Shown: positions 1-9,575, counted from the first letter of the stretch. The stretch is 37,768 bases of DNA from Erysipelotrichaceae bacterium (GCA_017431405.1 JAFRLB010000050.1:1-37768), one strand, 5' to 3'. A program made the numbers and translations. The notes: a model not told the origin generated them from the sequence alone.

Positions 1-119
1 ATTTTCAGCGGGGACCGGCGGACGGCTATGCCCCCCTCGATGGGACCGAGTGGTACTACGAGGCGAGATTCTGGTCGGAAATGCCGGATCTGAACCTTGA
101 CAGCGTGGCCGTGAGAGCG
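1..119 (+). pseudogene. GH13 alpha-glucosidase/amylase fragment (foreign sequence)
   Basis: The plus frame starting at base 3 reads an uninterrupted GH13-type peptide up to base 119, including GYAPLDGTEWYYEARFW and MPDLNLD. MPDLN is the conserved region V of GH13 alpha-amylase-family enzymes. The stretch has no start and stops making GH13 sense after the AVRA that follows. It has 74 G/C in 119 bases, far above the A/T-rich remainder, and uses GC-ending codons. It abuts the C-terminal coding region of the surface protein on the other strand. I read it as a piece of another genome joined at the contig edge. A real recombination event is possible but less likely. Confidence 0.75.
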
Positions 120-2164
120 TTTTTCTGCTTCTTGAAGTAAGTTACATACATTGCTAATGTTGCGATTACTGTAGCGATTGCGGCTAACAGATTAGCTAAT
201 GCCCATGAAGCTCTTGCTTCTGTCAATGGTGCTTCAACATCTGCAATCTCTTCTGTTACTGCTGCCATTGGTACTTCAACTTCTTCGATCTCAATTACTG
301 TTTCTTCGATAACTACTTCTTCAACTGCTGCTGGTTCTTCATAAGCTGGCTGAGAAGGTGCTGGTGTGTATTCAACTACTGGTGCAGGAACTACTGCTGG
401 TTCTTCTGCTACTGGAGCTGGTTCTACGATTGTTGGTTCTTCTATTACAGGTTCTTCAACGATTGGTTCTTCAATGACTGGTTCGACTACTACAGGTTCT
501 TCGATTACAGGTTCCTCAATGACTGGTTCCTCGATGACTGGCTCTTCTACTACAGGTTCCTCGATTACAGGTTCTTCAATGATTGGCTCTTCGATGACTG
601 GTTCTTCGATGATTGGTTCAACTACTACAGGTTCCTCAATTACTGGTTCTTCGATTACAGGTGTTGGTTCTTCTTCAACTGGTTCTTCAACGATCTTTGT
701 GTATACCATGTAGATAACCTTATCTGAGTCTGCGATTCCCTTAACTGCATCGCCTCTTGTTTCCTTGAATTCATAACCCTTGATTGGGAATGCGTATGCA
801 TCTGAGAAATCATATTCCTTTTCGCCATTCAAGTCACTGCTTGCTTCATATTCACGGTGTGATGTCATGAAGATGCTGTTGCCTTCTTCGTCAATGTATT
901 CAACTTCTACTGTGATGTACTGCTTAACGAATGTAACGTTGATTCTGATTGTCAGATCCTGGTCTGTAACTGTGATCTCACTGTCAGCTGCGTTACCGTT
1001 TGATTCATGTGAGCCTGCGATGTATACTGTTCCGACTCTGTATAAGTCGTTTCCTAACATGATTGAATGATCTTCTTCATTGTATGTGAATTCTGATGTT
1101 GATAATAATTCTGAATCAAGTCTGAAGCTTTCACCGCTCTTAACTGTGATTTCTTTTCCTTCAACTACCTTATGTGCGTTTTCAGCGAATCCGTCAACCA
1201 TTCTTCCACCTGGAGCTGCGCTGAACTGATGTAAGATTGTTACCTTGTATTCTTTTACTTCAATTTCTTCTTCAACTGCTGGCTCTTCAACGATTGGTTC
1301 TTCGATGATTGGTTCTTCAATAACTGGTTCTTCGATTATAGGTTCTTCAATTACTGGTTCCTCAATGATTGGTTCCTCAATGATTGGTTCCTCAATGACT
1401 GGTTCCTCAATGACTGGTTCCTCAATGACTGGTTCTTCAATTACTGGTTCCTCAATAACTGGTTCCTCAATAACTGGTTCCTCAATAACTGGTTCCTCTA
1501 CTACTGGCTCTTCTACTACTGGTTCTTCAATTCTGACCTGAGTATCTAACAGCCATCCCTCATCATATTCGAAGTCAATTTCATATAAATAACCGTTTAC
1601 TCTGTATGACCATTCATATGACTTGTCTAATTCGATCCATGCAATGCCATTTTCATCAGCTACTGCTGTTGCTGTGATTGTTTCGGCACCTTTCTTTCCG
1701 GTTAATGTTAATTCATATCCTGGAAGTGGATTGCTGTTCTGATTGAAGAAATCAAATCCTACTCTGCCATATTCTGGTTCTGCTTCTAAAGCTTCCTGAG
1801 CCTGACTGTAATACAGATTTAAGATGACTTCCTTACCGTACAGATCACTCCAGTCTGCTGGGAAGATACTTGCATTTTCGCCATCGAAGCAGAAGACTAT
1901 TCCTTTTCTTCCATCGACCATGACGGTTGCTTTTTCATAATTTCCATAAGCATCTCCGTACAGCCATCCGAATGGGAAGCTTCCGTATTCCAGTTCAGGG
2001 AAGTCTGTATCAGTAGCTATGTCTGTAGCTGCCAGACTGTCGTTAACGTAAATGTTGACGTTTACGACTATCCCCTCATCAGCGAATACCTTTGAAGGTA
2101 ATAAATTTAATACTAAACAGAATGCTAATAATGTTCCGAATACTTTCTTTAATACTTTTTTCAT
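56..2164 (-). CDS. Repeat-rich cell-surface protein, C-terminus lost at a chimeric junction
   Basis: The 702-codon frame begins with a classical signal peptide (KK-x-x-KK, hydrophobic core about residues 8-22, likely cut after VFA at 27). A globular region follows (about 30-210), then a first run of five-residue EEPVI/EEPVV repeats (about 212-297). A middle region (about 305-490) includes a MucBP-like stretch (ITVEVEYIDEEG...GYEF), and a second proline/glutamate repeat run covers about 492-582. Near the C-terminus one membrane segment (WALANLLAAIATVIATLAM) precedes KKQK. This is the layout of an extended wall-spanning protein held by a C-terminal anchor. The last ~20 codons and the stop lie in the foreign GC-rich sequence, so the true C-terminus is missing. 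AAGGAG lies upstream of the ATG. Function (adhesin or stalk) is inference. Confidence 0.8.
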   Translation of the reverse strand: MKKVLKKVFGTLLAFCLVLNLLPSKVFADEGIVVNVNIYVNDSLAATDIATDTDFPELEYGSFPFGWLYGDAYGNYEKATVMVDGRKGIVFCFDGENASIFPADWSDLYGKEVILNLYYSQAQEALEAEPEYGRVGFDFFNQNSNPLPGYELTLTGKKGAETITATAVADENGIAWIELDKSYEWSYRVNGYLYEIDFEYDEGWLLDTQVRIEEPVVEEPVVEEPVIEEPVIEEPVIEEPVIEEPVIEEPVIEEPVIEEPIIEEPIIEEPVIEEPIIEEPVIEEPIIEEPIVEEPAVEEEIEVKEYKVTILHQFSAAPGGRMVDGFAENAHKVVEGKEITVKSGESFRLDSELLSTSEFTYNEEDHSIMLGNDLYRVGTVYIAGSHESNGNAADSEITVTDQDLTIRINVTFVKQYITVEVEYIDEEGNSIFMTSHREYEASSDLNGEKEYDFSDAYAFPIKGYEFKETRGDAVKGIADSDKVIYMVYTKIVEEPVEEEPTPVIEEPVIEEPVVVEPIIEEPVIEEPIIEEPVIEEPVVEEPVIEEPVIEEPVIEEPVVVEPVIEEPIVEEPVIEEPTIVEPAPVAEEPAVVPAPVVEYTPAPSQPAYEEPAAVEEVVIEETVIEIEEVEVPMAAVTEEIADVEAPLTEARASWALANLLAAIATVIATLAMYVTYFKKQKNALTATLSRFRSGISDQNLAS
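420..690 (-). repeat. 15-bp tandem repeat array, distal block
   Basis: Degenerate 15-base units (plus strand GGTTCTTCAATGACT and variants) encode the second EEPVI-type run of the surface protein, about 17-18 units. The reading frame is kept throughout. Variation is mostly at third positions, with some V/I and VVVEP changes. Confidence 0.85.
1276..1531 (-). repeat. 15-bp tandem repeat array, proximal block
   Basis: About 17 in-frame 15-base units encode the first EEPVI/EEPVV run. Several neighbouring units are identical at the DNA level (GGTTCCTCAATGACT and GGTTCCTCAATAACT repeated three times each), suggesting recent expansion by slippage or unequal recombination. Confidence 0.85.
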
Positions 2165-2280
2165 GGGGTTTATCTCCTTTTTTAATTACAGTTACATAAT
2201 ACGGGAGCACCCCTATAACCAAAAATCAAAGAAATAGCAAGTTAGCGGTAATATATATCTGTTTTATAGATTTTAGAATC

Positions 2281-2302
2281 AAAAAACCGCTAATGTAGCG
2301 GC
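2281..2302 (-). terminator. Intrinsic terminator after the AlkD/DUF1146 genes
   Basis: On the minus strand CCGCTA-cat-TAGCGG is followed by six T. It lies about 100 bases past the DUF1146 stop and 40 past the small ORF at 2343-2408, and ends the block upstream of the surface-protein gene. Confidence 0.7.
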
Positions 2303-2342
2303 TTTTGTAAAAAATATTCGATTATTCTTAGATTTTTATTGA

Positions 2343-2408
2343 TTATTTATTGTTTTTGTCAAGAATATCCATTTTGGATTCACGAATGACGCTCTTTTGT
2401 TCAAACAT
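2343..2408 (-). CDS. Possible 21-residue peptide downstream of the DUF1146 gene
   Basis: The ATG follows the TAA of the DUF1146 gene with no intervening base (TAAATG), which would allow re-initiation. It reads MFEQKSVIRESKMDILDKNNK and stops. GGGG just upstream could serve as a weak ribosome site. The peptide is charged and has no membrane segment. I recognise no family. It may be chance coding, and conservation in relatives would decide. Confidence 0.25.
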   Translation of the reverse strand: MFEQKSVIRESKMDILDKNNK

Positions 2409-2618
2409 TTACCCCAGACGGTACATGATAGCTAGTATGAACTGAGCAACCAGATACCCTAATGCCATCGACATCATTAACAACAGTACCTGAGCCTTGG
2501 TATTGCGTTGTGGCGTCTTAAGCATTAACTTACTCAGATCAAGACCTGATAAGCAGTAAAAGCTGAATGCAAATGTTCCAAAGTGTAATATGATACGGGC
2601 TATTTCCTTTATGTTCAT
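2409..2618 (-). CDS. DUF1146 family small membrane protein (YwzB-like)
   Basis: A 69-residue protein with two hydrophobic segments (about 8-24 and 43-66) joined by a basic stretch (KLMLKTPQRN). The C-terminal ALGYLVAQFIL resembles the conserved end of DUF1146 proteins such as Bacillus subtilis YwzB, which is also encoded just downstream of the ATP synthase genes. That shared location supports the assignment. Its start overlaps the stop of the AlkD-like gene by four bases, indicating translational coupling. The role of the family is not established; work near the ATP synthase or cell envelope is only suggested by position. Confidence 0.7.
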   Translation of the reverse strand: MNIKEIARIILHFGTFAFSFYCLSGLDLSKLMLKTPQRNTKAQVLLLMMSMALGYLVAQFILAIMYRLG

Positions 2619-3301
2619 TTTCTAAGACTCCTGAGAACTGTTTTCTGTTCTTCCGTTATTCTATATGATTCAATGGCTTTCTGAATGGTCTTGTTATGGA
2701 CAAAGTCATTAAGTTTTCCTTCTTTAAGGATCTCTATGACTGAATTACCGTATTTAATGCAGGCGGTTGCCAGTAACCAGGCCTGAGCCATCTCAACATA
2801 ATAATGATCAGATTTAACACTGACGGTATATCGTAATACATCATCAATATGATCATCATCAAGATATCTGTTAAGCATTGTTACTAATACATATCTTATA
2901 TAATATGGTTTATCAGTTAACATAATATCATTAAGAAACTTCCAGCATTCTTCTCTGTCTTTTTTATTTAGCTTTATCGTTGACACAAAGCTGTCTATGA
3001 GGCTCCAACTGTCACATTTATCAAGGTAGGCAAGAATGTATGGTTTCTTTTCTTCAAAAGGCATTTTACAATAGCCAATGACAAAGCCCTGCAATAACAG
3101 TTCTTCAAAGCTGTCATCAGATAAATCATTTATAGCGCTGATTCCATCTTCCTTTACCAGCTGTCTGGCAATTTCTCTTAAGGCAGGAATCCTTACTCCC
3201 AGAAAACGGTATTTCCCATCAGGAGTCAGAGAAGAAGTGAACTGCTGATAGCCATGTTCACTTTTACTGTACAGTATTTCCTTTATTTCTTTGTTATTCA
3301 T
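2615..3301 (-). CDS. DNA alkylation repair protein (AlkD-like HEAT-repeat family)
   Basis: A 228-residue, mostly helical protein matching the AlkD-type DNA alkylation repair family (PF08713). The N-terminal YRFLGVRIPALREIARQL corresponds to the family's typical G-V-x-x-P-x-L-R motif, and later helices carry WSLIDSF and YVEMAQAWLLA, also typical. Family members excise bulky or positively charged alkylated bases through a HEAT-repeat cradle. I cannot tell from sequence alone whether this copy is catalytic or only DNA-binding. GAGGAA sits before the ATG. It begins after the atpC terminator and overlaps the DUF1146 gene by ATGA, so these two form a small operon. Confidence 0.85.
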   Translation of the reverse strand: MNNKEIKEILYSKSEHGYQQFTSSLTPDGKYRFLGVRIPALREIARQLVKEDGISAINDLSDDSFEELLLQGFVIGYCKMPFEEKKPYILAYLDKCDSWSLIDSFVSTIKLNKKDREECWKFLNDIMLTDKPYYIRYVLVTMLNRYLDDDHIDDVLRYTVSVKSDHYYVEMAQAWLLATACIKYGNSVIEILKEGKLNDFVHNKTIQKAIESYRITEEQKTVLRSLRK

Positions 3302-3329
3302 GCGCTTTTCCTCACCACAATTCTAACAT

Positions 3330-3358
3330 AAAAAAAGGCTTTCAACATTGAAAGCCTT
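3330..3358 (-). terminator. Intrinsic terminator closing the ATP synthase operon
   Basis: On the minus strand an 11-bp perfect stem (AAGGCTTTCAA / TTGAAAGCCTT, 3-nt loop) is followed by a run of T. The TAA of atpC (3357-3359) lies inside the first arm. Confidence 0.9.
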
Positions 3359-3752
3359 AATCCTGTTCCTTTGCGTTTATTCTGTTTATGGCCTTGTTCA
3401 AGGCAATTCTTGCTCTGTTGATGTCATACTCAGTCTGTGAGGTTCTTAATCTTTCCTCAGCTCTTAACTGAGCTGCCCTTGCTCTGGCAATGTCAATGAA
3501 TTCAGCATCTTCAACAGAACCTGTCAGAAGTGTTGCCTCATTGTTCTCAAAATAGAACATGCCGCCATCAACAGTATATTTCTTTCTCTTACCATTTTCA
3601 GTAAGATACATTACTCCTATGTCCACCGGTGTCATGATTGGCATGTGATTCGGCAATATTCCTCTTCTGCCATCAGGAGTAGGAAGATTTATCGAATCAA
3701 GATGCATCAGAGGAAGCACTCCTCTGTAAGTAATTACCTTCAGAGTAAACAT
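3357..3752 (-). CDS. atpC: F1Fo ATP synthase epsilon subunit
   Basis: 131 residues, usual length. The N-terminal beta-sandwich (about 1-85) contains LPTPDGRRGILPNHMPIMTPVDIG, the family's conserved G-x-x-x-x-L-P-N-H-x-P region. The C-terminal two-helix part (about 88-131, ARARAAQLRAEERL...) is complete, so the ATP-dependent inhibitory hairpin is probably present. Epsilon binds gamma in the central stalk and links it to the c-ring. The gene starts six bases after the atpD stop and is the last gene before a strong terminator that overlaps its own stop codon. Confidence 0.95.
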   Translation of the reverse strand: MFTLKVITYRGVLPLMHLDSINLPTPDGRRGILPNHMPIMTPVDIGVMYLTENGKRKKYTVDGGMFYFENNEATLLTGSVEDAEFIDIARARAAQLRAEERLRTSQTEYDINRARIALNKAINRINAKEQD

Positions 3753-3758
3753 TTGGTT

Positions 3759-5165
<1,407 letters not shown>

Positions 5166-6005
5166 CTACAGTGCATCAGCGCCCGCAGTAATTTCATTAA
5201 CTTCCTGCGTAATGGCTGCTTGACGGGCCTGGTTGTAATTTAACTGAATCTGTTCGATTAATTCTCTGGCATTGTTATTGGCTGCATCCATTGCACTTCT
5301 TCTTGCTGCATGTTCACTTGTCTTAGCTTCCAGGAATGTAGCGTATACTACCGAGTTGATGTATCTTGGAACCAGGTAGTTGAACAGAGTTTCCTTATCA
5401 GGAACAAGTTCAATTTCCTTTGGTTCAAGTTCTTCCGGTATGTGCAAAGGCAGTAACTGGAAAGTAGAAGGCTGGAAAGTCAGCGTGTTGACATATTGGG
5501 TATAAACGATGTCAACATGCGAAATTTCTCTTTCCTGATAAAGGGTAATGATGTCATTGATCATTCTATTAATGATTGAAGTATTAGCATTATCCAATTC
5601 AGTATATCTTCTGATGACCAGATAGTCATTTTCATCCAGCCACTTAATACCATATGTTCCTATTGCGAAGATAGGTTCATTCTTGCTTATGTACTTCTGT
5701 ACATATTTCAGCAGATCCATGTTGTATGAGCCGCATAATCCAGAGTTACTGGTTATGACAATGTGTAATGGATTATCAGCACCGTTATCATTAAAGTAAA
5801 TGTTCGACTCATCCCTGGTACCCCTGGCTGAAAGCGCAGTTAAAATCATTTCCTGGTAAGCCTGGGAATACTGGTTGTTATCATTCATTACGCCCTTCTG
5901 CTTCTGCAGTTTGGCAGTTGATACCAGTGCCATCGCATTGGTTATCTTCTGAGTAGAGCGTATTGACCTGAGCTGACGTCTGATACTGCTGATTTGTCCT
6001 GCCAT
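5166..6005 (-). CDS. atpG: F1Fo ATP synthase gamma subunit
   Basis: 279 residues. The N-terminal helix (IRRQLRSIRSTQKITNAMALVSTAKL) and the C-terminal helix (RRSAMDAANNNARELI...NQARQAAITQEVNEI) are the two strongly conserved pieces that form the coiled-coil rotor shaft inside the alpha3beta3 ring. The middle domain, with SNSGLCGSYN, is also typical. The ATG overlaps the stop of the delta-alpha fusion gene by one base, so translation of the two is probably coupled. Confidence 0.95.
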   Translation of the reverse strand: MAGQISSIRRQLRSIRSTQKITNAMALVSTAKLQKQKGVMNDNNQYSQAYQEMILTALSARGTRDESNIYFNDNGADNPLHIVITSNSGLCGSYNMDLLKYVQKYISKNEPIFAIGTYGIKWLDENDYLVIRRYTELDNANTSIINRMINDIITLYQEREISHVDIVYTQYVNTLTFQPSTFQLLPLHIPEELEPKEIELVPDKETLFNYLVPRYINSVVYATFLEAKTSEHAARRSAMDAANNNARELIEQIQLNYNQARQAAITQEVNEITAGADAL

Positions 6006-8083
6006 TAGTTAACTCCGTTACCTGCTCTGCGATATGTGTCTGAGAACTTCATGATGGCATCTTCCAGCTTTGCTGTAAGTTCATCAGTGAAGATCTTCTT
6101 TTCTCTTAATTCATTTACCAGATCAGCATGATTGCTGTGCATTTCTACAAGCAGCTGCTTTTCATAGTCTTCCACTCTGTTAAGTCTGATGTCTTCAACA
6201 TAGCCCTTCTGAGCAGCGAACAGTATGATGATCTGATCTTCGATTGAATATGGTGAGTACTGCGGCTGCTTCAATAAAGCCATCAGTCTCTGACCATGGT
6301 TAATTGTTTTCTTGGTTGCGGTATCCAGATCACTGCCAAACTGAGCAAAATCCAATACTTCCTGATACTGCGCCAGTTCCAGTTTCAGAGAACTTGAAAC
6401 CTTCTTCATGGCCTTGCTCTGAGCGGCACTGCCGACACGGGATACGCTTAAGCCACTGTCAACAGCCGGTCTGTTACCACTGTTAAATAATTCTGTCTGT
6501 AAGAAGATCTGGCCATCTGTAATGGAAATTACATTGGTTGGAATATAGGCACTGATGTCACCGGACAAGGTCTCAACGATAGGTAAAGCTGTCATTGACC
6601 CACCGCCTAATGCATCAGAGAGCTTTGCGCTTCTTTCCAGTAATCTTGAATGCAGATAGAATACATCACCTGGGAAGGCTTCTCTTCCCGGAGGCCTTCT
6701 TAACAGTAATGATAATGTTCTGTATGCGATGGCATGCTTGCTTAAGTCATCGTAAACGATCAGAACATGCTGGCCATGTTCCATCCAGTATTCGCCGATT
6801 GCACAGCCAGCATATGGCGCAATATACTGTAACGATGCCAGTTCAGATGCACTTGAACATACGACAGTGGTATATTCCATGGCACCGTTCTGTTTCAGTT
6901 TTTCAACGATCTGAGCAACTGTTGATGCCTTCTGACCAATGGCAACGTATATGCACTTAACATTCTTGCCCTTCTGGTTAATGATCGCATCAACGGCGAT
7001 GGCCGTCTTGCCTGTCTGTCTATCACCAATGATAAGTTCACGCTGCCCCTTACCGATTGGGATCATTGAGTCGATGACCTTAATGCCTGTTTCCAGTGAT
7101 TCACTTACTGACTGTCTGGAAATAACACCAGGTGCATTTCTTTCGATTGGATAATATGCTGAAGGTCTGATAGGGCCATTGCCGTCAATTGGCTTACCCA
7201 AGGCATTAACTACTCTGCCTAACATTGTATCGCCTACCGGAACTTCAATGATTCTGCCGGTACTAACAGCCTGCTGACCTTCAACTACTTCAACTTCGTT
7301 ACCGAGTAATACGGCACCGATACTGTCTTCTTCAAGGTTCATGACCATGGCTTCGGTATCGCCGACTTCCAGTATTTCGCCAGCCATTGCCTTCGTCAGA
7401 CCCTTTACCTTTACGATTCCATCAGCGACTGTTTCTACGTAACCTACAGTATCTGAAGACTGCAGCGCAACTTTATCGCCAATGTCAAATTTCTTGATTT
7501 TTTCCTTAATGACTCTGCCCATTTCTTCAGTGCTTTCATATTCCTGAATGCCTGAAGTGAGCTTTTCACGCATGTTCTTAAGTCTTGTCTTATAAGAACC
7601 ATCCCATACGTAATCATCAACTACGACCTTAATACCGCCAACCATGTCTGCATCAAGTTTGTTCTCCAGCTTGACAGGGTGTTCAAGGCGGTCTGAAATG
7701 GCCTTTTCAATGTCAGCGACTGATTTGTCGTCTAACTTATGAACAGTATAGACTGTTCCAAACAATATACCTCTGATCTGATAATAGTGTTGAATGAAAT
7801 CATGTATTAACAGAAGTTCAGTATGATTTTTATTTATGGTTTTACTAACCAGGAAAAAGGTATTTAAAACACTAGTGTCCAAAGCATCACCAAAAATCTC
7901 CACAAGCTTATCCTTCTTTTCCTGTGAAGTATATTGGTCACTGTCAATGTATCTTCTCAGTTCATCTGATGAATTAAAGCCATCGTTCAATAAACTGAAC
8001 TGCTGGAAATAAAGGTCCTCCTTATTTTCCTGTCTGGCCATCTCCAAAAGATCCTGAGCATAGCGCTTTGTATCTAAACTCAT
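6005..8083 (-). CDS. atpA: Fused F1Fo ATP synthase delta-alpha subunit (AtpH-AtpA)
   Basis: A single 692-codon frame holds two normally separate subunits. Residues 1 to about 175 match delta (OSCP): [10 protein letters not shown] at the start and [29 protein letters not shown] at the end, the full normal delta length. Residues about 180-692 match alpha from its N-terminal helix ([15 protein letters not shown]) on. The P-loop is GDRQTGKT (353-360), Walker [12 protein letters not shown] (441-451), and the arginine finger lies in [10 protein letters not shown] (R549). A linker of only about ten residues joins them and no stop lies between. Met188 is the only plausible internal start for a free alpha, but no good ribosome site precedes it. 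The gene overlaps atpF (ATGA) and atpG. Fusion would give three deltas per F1 instead of one. Confidence 0.93.
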   Translation of the reverse strand: MSLDTKRYAQDLLEMARQENKEDLYFQQFSLLNDGFNSSDELRRYIDSDQYTSQEKKDKLVEIFGDALDTSVLNTFFLVSKTINKNHTELLLIHDFIQHYYQIRGILFGTVYTVHKLDDKSVADIEKAISDRLEHPVKLENKLDADMVGGIKVVVDDYVWDGSYKTRLKNMREKLTSGIQEYESTEEMGRVIKEKIKKFDIGDKVALQSSDTVGYVETVADGIVKVKGLTKAMAGEILEVGDTEAMVMNLEEDSIGAVLLGNEVEVVEGQQAVSTGRIIEVPVGDTMLGRVVNALGKPIDGNGPIRPSAYYPIERNAPGVISRQSVSESLETGIKVIDSMIPIGKGQRELIIGDRQTGKTAIAVDAIINQKGKNVKCIYVAIGQKASTVAQIVEKLKQNGAMEYTTVVCSSASELASLQYIAPYAGCAIGEYWMEHGQHVLIVYDDLSKHAIAYRTLSLLLRRPPGREAFPGDVFYLHSRLLERSAKLSDALGGGSMTALPIVETLSGDISAYIPTNVISITDGQIFLQTELFNSGNRPAVDSGLSVSRVGSAAQSKAMKKVSSSLKLELAQYQEVLDFAQFGSDLDTATKKTINHGQRLMALLKQPQYSPYSIEDQIIILFAAQKGYVEDIRLNRVEDYEKQLLVEMHSNHADLVNELREKKIFTDELTAKLEDAIMKFSDTYRRAGNGVN

Positions 8084-8589
8084 TTCTTTGATACTTCCTT
8101 AATAAAATCATCAACGATCTGACGGTCTGTCTTATTGTTCTGACGTTCGCCTAACATTTTTTCAGTTGCACTTAAAGCAACCTCAACAATGTCATCATGC
8201 ATTTCATCAAGCAGCTTGGCTTTCTGCAATTCTGCATTGTGCTGAGCTTCGTTCACTATCTGCTGAGAACGCTGCTTACCTTCTTCAACCAGCTCATCCT
8301 TAAGTCTCTGGCCTTCCTTCTGAGCCCTTTCAATTGTTTCCTGAGCTGTTTTGTCTGCCTTCTTTAATTCCTCATCAAGCTTTTCCTTCAACTCTTCATT
8401 TTCTTTTCTGAGATTTTCAGCTTCGATGAGTTTGTCCTGTTCAAACTTTGTACGTTCAGCCATGATTTTCTTAACTGGATTCCAGGCCAGCTTCTTAAGC
8501 AAGATGAACATTAACAAAGTTGCACACAGCTGTGTGATAACAGTCAGTGGATTAGGCATCAGATTTTCAATTACTGATATAATATCCAC
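8080..8589 (-). CDS. atpF: F1Fo ATP synthase b subunit (peripheral stalk)
   Basis: 169 residues, usual length. One N-terminal membrane helix (about 14-33, [21 protein letters not shown]) is followed by [12 protein letters not shown] and a long charged helix rich in E, K and Q (about 45-150) that forms the right-handed coiled coil of the stator. The C-terminal part normally binds delta on top of F1; here its partner is the delta part of the fused delta-alpha protein. Stop and start overlap the next gene as ATGA. A single atpF is present, so the stalk is presumably a b homodimer. Confidence 0.94.
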   Translation of the reverse strand: MDIISVIENLMPNPLTVITQLCATLLMFILLKKLAWNPVKKIMAERTKFEQDKLIEAENLRKENEELKEKLDEELKKADKTAQETIERAQKEGQRLKDELVEEGKQRSQQIVNEAQHNAELQKAKLLDEMHDDIVEVALSATEKMLGERQNNKTDRQIVDDFIKEVSKK

Positions 8590-8593
8590 AGTA

Positions 8594-8824
8594 TTATGCT
8601 CCTAAAACGAAGATGATAAGGAAGGCAACAAGCATGCCGTAAATGGCACAGGTTTCTGAAATGGCAGCACCTAAGATGGCCATACTTCTGATCTTGTCAG
8701 CAGCATCTGGATTCTTTCCGATTGATTCTACAGCCTGTCTGGCAACACTGGCTTCACCAATACCAGTAACCATACCTGTCATAACAGCTAATGCAGCAGC
8801 GATAGCAATAAGTCCTTTTTCCAT
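8594..8824 (-). CDS. atpE: F1Fo ATP synthase c subunit with a two-carboxylate ion site
   Basis: 76 residues forming a two-helix hairpin around the polar loop (RQAVESIGKNPDAADKIR). The essential carboxylate is E57 in ISETCAIYG. A second glutamate, E24 (GIGEASVARQ), lies 33 residues earlier, at the position of Gln32 in the Ilyobacter tartaricus Na+ c-ring when aligned on AVES. E57 is followed by T58, and Y62 matches the conserved tyrosine of Na+-type rings. This two-carboxylate pattern is known from the Na+-driven c-ring of Fusobacterium nucleatum, so Na+ coupling is plausible here; that is inference. An upstream AGGAGGAT ribosome site is present. Confidence 0.95.
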   Translation of the reverse strand: MEKGLIAIAAALAVMTGMVTGIGEASVARQAVESIGKNPDAADKIRSMAILGAAISETCAIYGMLVAFLIIFVLGA

Positions 8825-8833
8825 AATATCCTC

Positions 8834-9529
8834 CTATTTTCCTTTAGCTTCTTCCGGCAGTTCGTTACTGATGAACGCAACTGTCAGTGTTCCAAATAAA
8901 TATGTCTGCATTGCTCCGGCAAACAAGTCAAAATACATGTGTAATACCGAGCAAACAATAACCCCTACGAAGTTAAACTTACCAATTACCGGAATGAGAG
9001 CTGATACCCTTGCCAGTAATTGATATACTACACTCATTAGAATTGATCCGGCTATGATGTTACCGAATAAACGCAGCGACAGTGACAGTAAGGTACCAAC
9101 CTTACTGATAATGTTAATGACAACAAAAGGTGCCAGTGGTTCAAACAGCTTTTTGACATAACTTTTTACCCCATTGTACTTGATTGAGTAATACTCGATC
9201 ATTATGCAGGTAATGGCTGCCAAGGTCAGTGTAACACTGTAATTTGATGTCGGCGGCGTCAGTCCGAACAGCCCTGATATGTTCGCAATGAAAATGTATA
9301 TGAACAGGAAAGCAAGGTAAGGTCCAAGTTTCTCTGTCATTTCTTTATTAGTGTCCTTCTTCAGCATGTTTTCGATGAAGTTGACACCCATCATTGCCAT
9401 AAGAACCAATCCCTTTGGTTCATCCAACGGATCAAACTTTTTAAGCTTCATGTTCAATATTATTAGGAATACAAGTATTGCCAGACACACAGCAATAATA
9501 TAGAAAACTGTACCCTGTAATTCAAACAC
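8834..9529 (-). CDS. atpB: F1Fo ATP synthase a subunit
   Basis: I choose the GTG at 9527-9529 (VFELQGTVFY, 231 residues). GGAAGGTGAG lies 4-8 bases before it. The ATG ten codons upstream has no ribosome site and lies inside a palindrome. The protein has five to six membrane helices. The essential stator arginine lies in LSLSLRLFGN (R153 from the GTG), followed by the conserved G-N-x-x-A-G. The C-terminal LFAGAMQTYLFGTL is also typical. The a subunit provides the ion half-channels facing the c-ring. It is the second gene of the atp cluster, after atpI. Confidence 0.93.
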   Translation of the reverse strand: MFELQGTVFYIIAVCLAILVFLIILNMKLKKFDPLDEPKGLVLMAMMGVNFIENMLKKDTNKEMTEKLGPYLAFLFIYIFIANISGLFGLTPPTSNYSVTLTLAAITCIMIEYYSIKYNGVKSYVKKLFEPLAPFVVINIISKVGTLLSLSLRLFGNIIAGSILMSVVYQLLARVSALIPVIGKFNFVGVIVCSVLHMYFDLFAGAMQTYLFGTLTVAFISNELPEEAKGK

Positions 9530-9552
9530 TGCTCTCACCTTCCTCTCCATAA

Positions 9553-9569
9553 GTAACATAATATGTTAC
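9553..9569 (-). promoter_or_regulatory. Perfect 17-bp palindrome at the atpB transcript start
   Basis: GTAACATA-a-TATGTTAC is a perfect inverted repeat. It begins at about the +1 expected from the -10 box at 9576-9581 and ends 23 bases before the atpB GTG. It could be an operator or, as RNA, a 5'-terminal stem-loop that stabilises the message. Confidence 0.5.
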
Positions 9570-9575
9570 GTTTCA

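Noticed and set aside
420-1531. Regular 15-bp repeats considered as a CRISPR array
   Set aside because: Units are contiguous without spacers, and all are in frame as protein repeats.
366-1541. Plus-strand ORFs rich in TGSS repeats (366-713 and 1245-1541)
   Set aside because: They are the antisense of the EEPVI repeats; the repeat period keeps the opposite frame open. No ribosome site or family.
6304-7154. Several plus-strand ORFs opposite the delta-alpha gene
   Set aside because: Pure shadows of a highly conserved ATP synthase gene, with no homology or start signals.
9530-9559. ATG ten codons upstream as the start of atpB
   Set aside because: It sits in the palindrome without a ribosome site; GGAAGGTGAG points to the GTG at 9527-9529.
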